Source of the DNA: Planctomycetaceae bacterium
Lineage (GTDB): Bacteria > Planctomycetota > Planctomycetia > Planctomycetales > Planctomycetaceae
Assembly: GCA_020426125.1 (NCBI GenBank)
Contig: JAGQQQ010000841.1
Location: forward strand, 1 to 5,510
DNA: 5,510 nucleotides
Direction of reading: 5' to 3'
Of the stretch, positions 1 to 5,183 are shown in pieces (position 1 is the first letter of the stretch; each line of letters starts with the position of its first letter). A program made the position numbers and the translations under genes. Below the pieces are notes generated by a model. That model was not told where the DNA came from. It saw only the letters and a program-made list of their open reading frames with translations, and searched no databases.

Positions 1-1670
1 ATGGCTGCACCGAGCAGACGCTCAACCGGTTCATTCCGACCGTGATCACGCAGCGAATTCTCCAGGGAATGGGGCTCGATCTCGCTGTCATTCAAGAGAA
101 GCGGACGAACCTGAATGCCCAGCAGATCGGCGATGACCGTGAACGGGCCGAGCAGTGGAAGATGTACGATCGCAATCCCGTCTTTGATGAAGCCGAAGTG
201 ACCGCGATGGTCGAACAAGGCGTGAAAGACCTGACAGCCATGCAGAACAGCGACGGCGGCTGGGGCTGGTTCTCCGGGTTCGGGGAGCATTCGTATCCCC
301 ACACCACGGCGGTCGTCGTGCATGGCCTGCAACTGGCCCAAGAGAACGATATCGCCATCGTAGACGGTGTCGTCGAACGGGGAGTCGCCTGGCTTAAGGA
401 CTACCAAGCCAAGCAAGTCGAACTCCTCCAGGAAGGTCTCCGCCACGAAGATGATCCCAAACGGAAACAGCCCTATAAGAACACTTGCTCCGATCTCGAT
501 GCGATGGTCTTCTCGGTCTTGGTCGATTCCGAAATCGTGAACCAGGAGATGCAACGGTTCCTGTACCGGGACCGATTGAAGGTTTCGTTGCTCTCGCAGA
601 CGTTGATCGGCCTGGCGTTGCACGAAGTGGGAGCCATCGACGAATGCGACATGGTCATCCGCAACATTGACCAGTTCATCAAAGTCGATGACGAGAACCA
701 AACCGCGTTTCTCGACCTGCCGAACAACGGCGCCTGGTGGTTCTGGTATGGGAACACCATCGAAGCGAATGCCCACTATCTGAAACTCCTGACCCGTGTG
801 AATCCCCAGGATGAGAAAGCGTCTGGACTGGTCAAATACATCCTCAACAACCGCACCCATGGCGGCTACTGGCAAAGCACCCGTGCGACCGCGTACTGCA
901 TCGAAGCCCTCGCGGAGTATTTGCAGGCATCCGGAGAAGCGGAGCCAAACATGCTGGTGGAGATCCATCTCGACGGCGAATTGAAGCAGTCCGTCGAAAT
1001 TACCCCCGAGGTTCTGTTCAGTTACGACAATAGTTTCGTGATCGACGGCCCCGCACTATCCGCTGGCAATCACAAACTGGAAATCGTTCGCAAACCCCTC
1101 AACGCTCAACCCTCAGCTCTCAGCCCTCTCTACCACAACCTGTACGTCACCAACTTCACGATGGAAGAGATGATCACGGCCGCGGGGCTGGAGATCAAAG
1201 TGGGTCGGAAATACTACAAACTGGTTCAGGACAAAGAGGCGCAAGTGTCCGTCGCCGGGGGCGAAGGGCAATCCGTTGGTCAGAAAGTGCTGAAGTACGA
1301 TCGGGAAGAGATTGACAACCTCGGCGTGCTTGCCAGTGGGGATCTCGTCGAAATCGAATTGGAGATCGACTCCAAGAATGATTACGAGTACGTCGTGTTT
1401 GAAGACCTCAAGGCGGCGGGATTCGAACCGGTCACGCTTCAAAGCGGATACACTCGCGGGGGACTGGGAGCGTATGTCGAATTTCGTGACGAGAAGGTGG
1501 CCTTCTTCCTCCGCGAGCTTCGACGCGGCAAGCATTCCGTGAGCTACCGAGTCCGCGCTGAAATTTCCGGAAAATTCAGCGCCCTGCCAACGAAAGCCGA
1601 AGCGATGTACGCTCCGGAACTCCGTGCGAACTCGGACGAGATCAAGGTTCAGGTCGTAGATCGGGAATAG
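1..1670 (+). CDS. Alpha-2-macroglobulin family protein, C-terminal part (5' end outside window)
   Basis: Partial gene, open from the left edge; the frame begins at base 3 and gives 555 residues to a TAG stop. The first visible residues are GCTEQTLNRF, the thioester motif of alpha-2-macroglobulins, in which the Cys (codon 6-8) and Gln (codon 15-17) form the internal thioester that covalently traps attacking proteases. The GTG at 42 is an internal valine, not a start. The thioester (alpha/alpha-toroid) domain fills about residues 1-305, with DGGWGWF at 84-90, a Trp-rich GAWWFWYGN at 243-251 and YWQSTRATAY at 289-298. A beta domain follows, then a C-terminal macroglobulin domain with YVVFEDLKAAGFEP near 462-476. 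Family members are large, exported envelope proteins thought to inhibit foreign proteases. Bacterial copies are often beside pbpC, but no such gene lies in this window. The segment LNAQPSALSPL (366-376) is encoded by a 7-bp tandem repeat and may be an insertion. The family call is firm; the target protease and localisation cannot be seen here. Confidence 0.94.
   Translation, partial: GCTEQTLNRFIPTVITQRILQGMGLDLAVIQEKRTNLNAQQIGDDRERAEQWKMYDRNPVFDEAEVTAMVEQGVKDLTAMQNSDGGWGWFSGFGEHSYPHTTAVVVHGLQLAQENDIAIVDGVVERGVAWLKDYQAKQVELLQEGLRHEDDPKRKQPYKNTCSDLDAMVFSVLVDSEIVNQEMQRFLYRDRLKVSLLSQTLIGLALHEVGAIDECDMVIRNIDQFIKVDDENQTAFLDLPNNGAWWFWYGNTIEANAHYLKLLTRVNPQDEKASGLVKYILNNRTHGGYWQSTRATAYCIEALAEYLQASGEAEPNMLVEIHLDGELKQSVEITPEVLFSYDNSFVIDGPALSAGNHKLEIVRKPLNAQPSALSPLYHNLYVTNFTMEEMITAAGLEIKVGRKYYKLVQDKEAQVSVAGGEGQSVGQKVLKYDREEIDNLGVLASGDLVEIELEIDSKNDYEYVVFEDLKAAGFEPVTLQSGYTRGGLGAYVEFRDEKVAFFLRELRRGKHSVSYRVRAEISGKFSALPTKAEAMYAPELRANSDEIKVQVVDRE
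6..17 (+). other. Thioester motif CTEQ of the alpha-2-macroglobulin
   Basis: Codons TGC ACC GAG CAG encode Cys-Thr-Glu-Gln, matching the CxEQ thioester signature, in the context G-CTEQ-TLNRF. Both bond-forming residues are present, so this copy should be able to form the reactive thioester. Some bacterial alpha-2-macroglobulin paralogues lack the Cys. Confidence 0.9.
1098..1125 (+). repeat. Heptanucleotide tandem repeat, four units of CTCARCN, inside a coding region
   Basis: Four consecutive 7-bp units are CTCAACG, CTCAACC, CTCAGCT and CTCAGCC, followed by a degenerate CTCTCTA (1126-1132). They lie within the alpha-2-macroglobulin gene. Because 7 is not a multiple of 3, successive units are read in different phases and give the low-complexity peptide LNAQPSALSPL. 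The stretch falls between a predicted beta strand (HKLEIVRK) and the conserved-looking LYHNLYVTNF, so it is probably a surface loop. Confidence 0.8.
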
Positions 1671-1693
1671 CCTCCCGTCCATTCAAAGAGTGG

Positions 1694-1707
1694 GGTGGAA
1701 TCCCACC
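1694..1707. terminator. Small hairpin in the convergent intergenic region (weak terminator candidate)
   Basis: GGTGG-AATC-CCACC forms a 5-bp perfect stem with a 4-base loop, 24 bases after the alpha-2-macroglobulin stop. No T-run follows on either strand, so it is not a classical intrinsic terminator. Its position between two converging genes is the main reason to list it. Confidence 0.25.
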
Positions 1708-1747
1708 AGTAAGATCGATGCGCGAGCCGTTGGCAGTTTGCCGTTCA

Positions 1748-1811
1748 CCGGAATCGAGGTCGTCCCCGTTCCCTGAGTTCGTCGTGTGAAACGGTTTCCC
1801 GTCGATTCCGG
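1748..1811. repeat. 10-bp perfect inverted repeat with a 44-bp spacer
   Basis: CCGGAATCGA at 1748-1757 is exactly complementary to TCGATTCCGG at 1802-1811. Inside the spacer, CCGTT (1766-1770) can pair with AACGG (1790-1794), so a longer branched or interrupted stem is possible in RNA from either strand. It lies just beyond the 3' end of the M50-like gene and may help end or stabilise its transcript. There is no T-run. A match of this size could also be chance. Confidence 0.45.
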
Positions 1812-1823
1812 GGGGCAATGCCT

Positions 1824-2417
1824 TCATCTCCCCAGCAGCCAGGGACCAAGCAGATTGATCCACAGTCCCGCACCGGAAAGTCCTCCGGCCGGGATGAGTA
1901 CCAGGCTGTGGATGGCCCCGTGCCGCAGATGCTGCCTGATGAGAAATGACAAACAGATCAGACCGGGAATTAGAACAAGACCCGGTAGCACCATCGGGGG
2001 GCATCCGATCAAGGTCGAAATCTGCCGCTCATCGTTCCATGTGTGAAACGGGGCGATCAATGGAGTCAGGACCCATTTCACGGATACGAACGTTAGAATG
2101 ACGCCGACCCAATAGAACGCCAAACGCTCACGGTCCCTTCGATGTCTGAATCTCCACAAAATGGCGATTCCCGAACCAATCTGAAGCAAGTCAATCAACG
2201 GCCCCGCGAGCAAAAACAAGAGTCGAGGGTTTCGATCGGGGTTGCCGGTGTATGTCACCATCGCCGGAAAGAGTGTGGTTTGCCAGCCATAAGCACGCGC
2301 GACGGCATAATGCCCCAGCTCGTGGACGAAAATACAAGCCGGGAGGCCGAGGAATGATACGAACGCGGCAAGAAGGAGAGGCCGATTACTGGCGATCCAT
2401 TGACGAATTGTCGACAT
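1824..2417 (-). CDS. M50-like HELGH integral membrane metalloprotease (or inactive relative)
   Basis: This 197-residue protein is strongly hydrophobic, with about five membrane segments near residues 12-30, 66-88, 101-121, 142-160 and 169-194. The zinc-binding signature HELGH is at 32-36, inside or just after the first segment, followed by the AGP motif at 71-73. This arrangement resembles site-2-protease-type M50/M50B-like peptidases, which cut substrates within the membrane. The classical NPDG motif is absent. AGPLID (71-76) or WNDE (127-130) might supply the third zinc ligand, with Asp76, Asp129 or Glu130 as candidates. There is no PDZ domain, and the protein is shorter than RseP-type proteases. 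The start is an ATG (complement of 2415-2417) with only a weak AGG upstream. It is 146 bp downstream of holB in the same direction and converges with the alpha-2-macroglobulin gene. Function and substrate are unknown; a non-proteolytic membrane role is possible. Confidence 0.8.
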   Translation of the reverse strand: MSTIRQWIASNRPLLLAAFVSFLGLPACIFVHELGHYAVARAYGWQTTLFPAMVTYTGNPDRNPRLLFLLAGPLIDLLQIGSGIAILWRFRHRRDRERLAFYWVGVILTFVSVKWVLTPLIAPFHTWNDERQISTLIGCPPMVLPGLVLIPGLICLSFLIRQHLRHGAIHSLVLIPAGGLSGAGLWINLLGPWLLGR

Positions 2418-2563
2418 AAGACCTGATCAAATCCCAAGCCGCGAGTGAGGAGCCTTCATCCGCAGATGTGAAATACCGAAAAGTGGCTCAGGAGGAAAGT
2501 CCGAGGCTGAAGCAATCTCTGGGAGTGGAATTCTGCTCGAAAACTTCTGTCAGCACTCGTGGC
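2418..2563 (-). other. 146-bp spacer between holB and the M50-like gene
   Basis: No convincing ORF, promoter box pair, RNA gene or T-tailed hairpin was seen here. A plus-strand AGGAGG at 2490-2495 has no start codon at a usable distance. The gap is long enough that the M50-like gene may have its own promoter, but operon read-through is equally possible. Confidence 0.4.
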
Positions 2564-3562
2564 TCAACTCAACATTCCTCGTGATCGTCGTCCCAGCGAA
2601 GCAAACAACGCTTCGAGGCAAAGCGGAACCGGCATCGTTTGACGAATGTGGAGTTCCGTCTCGAAACAACGGTCGAGCATCAGGCCGATACGGTCGCACT
2701 CGTCGACATTCTCGGCTGTCTTGAGCTTTCGCCCCAGGGTGTCGATTGCGAATTGAAGCACCCAGCGGAGATGCTTTCGCTGCGTGGCTGGGTCTCCGCC
2801 GAGTTCGTCGAGGATCTCGGAGACATCCTTAATCGCCTGGCCGGAATTGAGCGTCGGCTGCGTCAGCAGGGCGGAGACTTTCCGACGGAGTTTGTCGAGT
2901 CCTGGATCCAGCAATTGTCGGGCGGTGTCGAGGCTGCCGTCGGCGAGGCGAATCAATTCGTGGGGAAGTTCCCCCGCTTCGGAATTCTCTTGCAGGAGCA
3001 ATTCTCGCAAATCCTCATCGGCCAGCGACTGAAACCGCACTGGTTGGCACCGCGACCGGATCGTTGGCAGGATCGGTTCGATATCCGGTGTTAAAAGGAA
3101 CAAGATTGCCCCCGGCGGCGGTTCTTCCAATGTTTTCAATATCGAATTCGCACTCTCGTCGTAGAGCATCTCGGCATCGTTGATAATGGCGATTCTTCGG
3201 TTCGCCGACATCGGTTTCATGGCGATGTCGTGACAAAGACCTTCACGCCCGCGGTTTTCGCGATCCCCAATCAACAGTTCGAGGGGAATGGACCGTTTTC
3301 CGTCCGGCAAGCCGATCTCCAGCAAGTCAGGATGCGTTCCCGCCTGCATCTGTCGGCATGCGTGGCATTCCCCGCAGGCTTCCAATTCCTCATCGGAAAA
3401 TTGAGGACAAAACAGGCATTGGGCGAGCAGTTTGGCGAAATAGCGCTTGCCAATTCCTGAAGGACCGATCAACAAGTAGGCGTGTGCGAGCCGATTCCGA
3501 CCGATCGCGCGGCGGAACATTTCCATCTGATGCTGATGCCCTTTCAGGGAATCCCAAATCAT
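2564..3562 (-). CDS. holB: DNA polymerase III subunit delta' (clamp-loader AAA+ protein)
   Basis: A 332-residue clamp-loader subunit that works in the cytosol with DnaX (tau/gamma) and delta to load the beta clamp onto primed DNA. The N-terminus WDSLKGHQHQ...RLAHAYLLIGP is typical of the DnaX/delta' family. The Walker A motif GPSGIGKR is at 33-40. A Cys cluster (Cys49, 52, 63, 66, 69) matches the zinc module. A Walker B-like strand IAIINDAEML (124-133) is followed by LKTLEEPPPGAILFLLT (142-158), including sensor 1. The conserved SRC motif (170-172) carries the arginine finger that acts on a neighbouring DnaX ATP site. A helical collar domain follows. DnaX itself is usually longer and has more C-terminal domains, which favours delta'. 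The start at 3562 was chosen because the family N-terminus begins there and its ATG overlaps the upstream stop (ATGA). An in-frame ATG at 3667 would add 35 unrelated residues that lie inside the esterase gene. Confidence 0.92.
   Translation of the reverse strand: MIWDSLKGHQHQMEMFRRAIGRNRLAHAYLLIGPSGIGKRYFAKLLAQCLFCPQFSDEELEACGECHACRQMQAGTHPDLLEIGLPDGKRSIPLELLIGDRENRGREGLCHDIAMKPMSANRRIAIINDAEMLYDESANSILKTLEEPPPGAILFLLTPDIEPILPTIRSRCQPVRFQSLADEDLRELLLQENSEAGELPHELIRLADGSLDTARQLLDPGLDKLRRKVSALLTQPTLNSGQAIKDVSEILDELGGDPATQRKHLRWVLQFAIDTLGRKLKTAENVDECDRIGLMLDRCFETELHIRQTMPVPLCLEALFASLGRRSRGMLS
3559..3562 (-). promoter_or_regulatory. ATGA stop/start overlap coupling the esterase to holB
   Basis: On the minus strand the bases read ATGA: ATG (3562-3560) starts holB and TGA (3561-3559) ends the esterase. 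No strong Shine-Dalgarno precedes this ATG, which fits termination-reinitiation by the ribosome finishing the esterase. The overlap fixes the holB start. Confidence 0.8.
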
Positions 3563-4623
3563 TGGCGTGCGATTTCCGAAGTCTTGAGGGCATTGGCGAG
3601 AAAGCGTTCCATCATCCAGAGCACACGGTCGTTGATCGGCTGGGTGAAGTCCATTGCGTGCGGCCAATCGGGGATGCGATCATAGACATACGGGATCCCC
3701 TGATCTTTCAGTTTTTCGACGAGAGCATCCGACTGAGTGATCGGGACCATGGAGTCGGCGGTGCCATGAATCACCAGCGTGGGGGGACACTGATCTGAGA
3801 CATGCGTGATGGGAGAAGCGAGCCGGTACAATTCCGGTCTCTCTGCGATGGTCGCCCCCAAGAACTGATTGAACATCTCCGCGACAAAGTCGAACCGCTG
3901 AATTTCCGGAACGGTCATATCCGTCGGTCCGTAGAGATCGACAACCGCCGCGACTCGACTGTTCTGTTCAGGGTGGCCGCCGGTCCCTTCAAACTCGGGC
4001 GTGTCCGTGTAGCCCACCATCAAAGCGAGGTGCCCGCCGGCGGAGCCTCCAAAGACGGCGATCTTTTCCGGATCGATCCGGAAGTCCTTCGCTTGGGCCT
4101 TCATCCAGCGGACTGCAGTCTTGCAGTCTTGCAGGCAGGCTGGAAACGGATGTTCGGGCACCAGCCGGTAGTTGATGCTGACGGTCACATATCCCCGTTC
4201 CGCGAACTGGCCGCCGTAGTACCGGTAATCGGCCTTGGAGCCCGCCCGCCAGGCGCCACCATGGATCAGGATCAAGCCGGGGCGCAATTCCTTTCCGGAA
4301 TCCTTGGGGAGAAACAGGTCAAGTTTGACTGCGGTTTTGGGGTACCTCGCATAAGTCAGATTGGGGCGGAATATCACACTCTTAGGAACGGACAATACTG
4401 GGATGGGAGAAAACCCGCCGTTTGCTCGAAGCTCGGTTGGTGATTTCGGAGGCAATGGGACCGCGTCGACCAACAACTGTTGCACAAGGCCAGTGGTGAT
4501 CGGGCCATCGGCCTCCGCCCTCTGCGGCCACAATTGCGACACAGAGCCAACTAGCACCGCTACGAGGAAAAAAGACTGGGGCACGGGAATTCGCAAAGTC
4601 CCAACTGGAGTTGATCCGTTCAT
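3559..4623 (-). CDS. Secreted alpha/beta-hydrolase, esterase/lipase of the HSL/BD-FAE type
   Basis: A 354-residue exported serine hydrolase. Residues 1-38 look like a Sec signal peptide: a mildly basic start, the hydrophobic run SFFLVAVLVGSVS, and an AEA|D signal-peptidase I site after residue 38. The oxyanion-hole motif HGGAW is at 121-125, NYRLVPEHPFPA at 151-162, the nucleophile motif GGSAG at 192-196 (Ser194), the acid in HGTADSMVP (Asp290) and the base in DWPHAMD (His322), so the triad is complete. Members hydrolyse esters such as acetylated or feruloylated polysaccharide side chains or short acyl esters; the substrate here is not known. The ATG at 4621-4623 has GAGG directly against it, too close for a normal ribosome site, so a start a few codons later (for example TTG codon 10) is possible. 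It leads a leftward unit and its TGA overlaps the holB ATG. Confidence 0.92.
   Translation of the reverse strand: MNGSTPVGTLRIPVPQSFFLVAVLVGSVSQLWPQRAEADGPITTGLVQQLLVDAVPLPPKSPTELRANGGFSPIPVLSVPKSVIFRPNLTYARYPKTAVKLDLFLPKDSGKELRPGLILIHGGAWRAGSKADYRYYGGQFAERGYVTVSINYRLVPEHPFPACLQDCKTAVRWMKAQAKDFRIDPEKIAVFGGSAGGHLALMVGYTDTPEFEGTGGHPEQNSRVAAVVDLYGPTDMTVPEIQRFDFVAEMFNQFLGATIAERPELYRLASPITHVSDQCPPTLVIHGTADSMVPITQSDALVEKLKDQGIPYVYDRIPDWPHAMDFTQPINDRVLWMMERFLANALKTSEIARQ
4114..4134. repeat. 8-bp tandem duplication TGCAGTCT within the esterase gene
   Basis: TGCAGTCT occurs twice in tandem (4114-4121, 4122-4129), followed by a partial TGCAG (4130-4134). On the minus strand it encodes LQDCKTA in the segment PACLQDCKTAVRW. 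This segment has the spacing usual for the family between the NYR motif and the nucleophile, so the repeat does not appear to have added residues. Confidence 0.5.
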
Positions 4624-4694
4624 CCTCGTATTGTGGGGCAGTTCGCCCAGACTGTCGAGCGATCCGTTTTGGCTCCCCTTGAAATCACTCCTCG
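4624..4694. promoter_or_regulatory. Divergent intergenic region, esterase unit (left) and tadA unit (right)
   Basis: These 71 bp separate divergently transcribed genes, so promoters for both units probably lie in or next to this stretch. I cannot identify a convincing -35/-10 pair in either direction. TTGAAA at 4679-4684 is too close to the tadA ATG to act as its -35 box. A weak hairpin is possible between TGGG (4634-4638 region) and GCCCA (4645-4649). Confidence 0.4.
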
Positions 4695-5183
4695 ATGATT
4701 GATCTCAACACTCCTGAGTACGAGCAGCACGAGCACTGGATGCGTGCTGCAATTCTCCGCGCGCAAGCCGCGTTCGAGGCGGAAGAAGTTCCGGTCGGCG
4801 CCGTGATTGTGCATGATGGCCGCATTATCGGAGAAGGGTTCAATCAACGCGAGACGCTTCAGGATCCGACTGCCCACGCGGAGATGATCGCACTCACCCA
4901 GGCGGCCGATTCGCTCAAATCCTGGCGGCTGATCGACTGCACTCTGTATGTCACATTGGAACCATGTCCGATGTGCGCGGGAGCGATCGTGCAAGCCCGC
5001 GTCCCGCGCGTGGTCTTCGGCACCGCCGACCCCAAAGCCGGCGCCTGCGGGACACTCTACCAGATTACCGACGATCCCCGATTGAATCATCGAGCATTGG
5101 TCATTCCAGGGATACTGCAAGAGGAATGCCGCTTTCTGCTCCAGGAGTTCTTCGCCATCCAACGCCGCAAGGGAAAAAAATAA
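4695..5183 (+). CDS. tadA: tRNA-specific adenosine deaminase TadA
   Basis: A 162-residue cytosolic zinc deaminase that converts adenosine-34 to inosine in the anticodon of tRNA-Arg(ACG), an essential step for decoding CGN arginine codons in most bacteria. The cytidine-deaminase fold is clear: EVPVGAVIVHDGRIIGEGFN (31-50), the catalytic motif HAE (61-63) with zinc ligand His61 and proton-shuttle Glu63, and PCPMC (90-94) with zinc ligands Cys91 and Cys94, followed by AGAIVQARVPRVVFG. The tail LNHRALVIPGILQEECRFLLQEFF (130-153) is also typical. Length and the N-terminal HEHWMRAAI agree with the E. coli enzyme (HEYWMRHAL), which supports the ATG at 4695 over the internal ATG at 4740. No clear Shine-Dalgarno is present. 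Related guanine deaminases differ around the zinc motifs and C-terminus, so TadA is strongly preferred. Its TAA stop overlaps the start of ggt. Confidence 0.97.
   Translation: MIDLNTPEYEQHEHWMRAAILRAQAAFEAEEVPVGAVIVHDGRIIGEGFNQRETLQDPTAHAEMIALTQAADSLKSWRLIDCTLYVTLEPCPMCAGAIVQARVPRVVFGTADPKAGACGTLYQITDDPRLNHRALVIPGILQEECRFLLQEFFAIQRRKGKK
5169..5174 (+). promoter_or_regulatory. Shine-Dalgarno-like AAGGGA for ggt
   Basis: AAGGGA lies 8 bases before the ggt ATG, inside the last codons of tadA. It is the best-placed ribosome binding site in the window and supports the overlapping ATG at 5183 as the true start. An A7 run (5174-5180) separates it from the start. Confidence 0.6.

Noticed and set aside
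42..1670. Complete gene starting at GTG 42
   Set aside because: The frame is open to the left edge and the upstream codons encode the thioester motif GCTEQ, so GTG 42 is an internal valine.
1113..1682. 189-codon minus-strand ORF opposite the alpha-2-macroglobulin
   Set aside because: It is antisense to a well-supported conserved protein and shows no family motif.
1784..2051. 11-bp direct repeat GTGTGAAACGG at 1784-1794 and 2041-2051, encoding PFHT in both the M50-like gene and the possible 61-codon ORF
   Set aside because: A few 11-bp matches are expected by chance in a window of this size, and the similarity stops immediately on both sides.
2490..2495. Plus-strand AGGAGG, a perfect ribosome-site consensus
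   Set aside because: No start codon follows at a usable distance and no plus-strand gene lies there; the flanking genes run on the minus strand.
2639..3094. 151-codon plus-strand ORF opposite holB
   Set aside because: It is a shadow of the clearly identified holB frame.
3563..3667. 35-residue N-terminal extension of holB from an upstream in-frame ATG at 3667
   Set aside because: It lies wholly within the esterase gene, the extra residues do not resemble any delta' N-terminus, and the family start fits the ATGA at 3562.
3802..4443. 213-codon plus-strand ORF opposite the esterase
   Set aside because: The antisense esterase has complete catalytic motifs and a signal peptide; the plus-strand product has no recognisable domain and is a shadow of GC-rich codon use.
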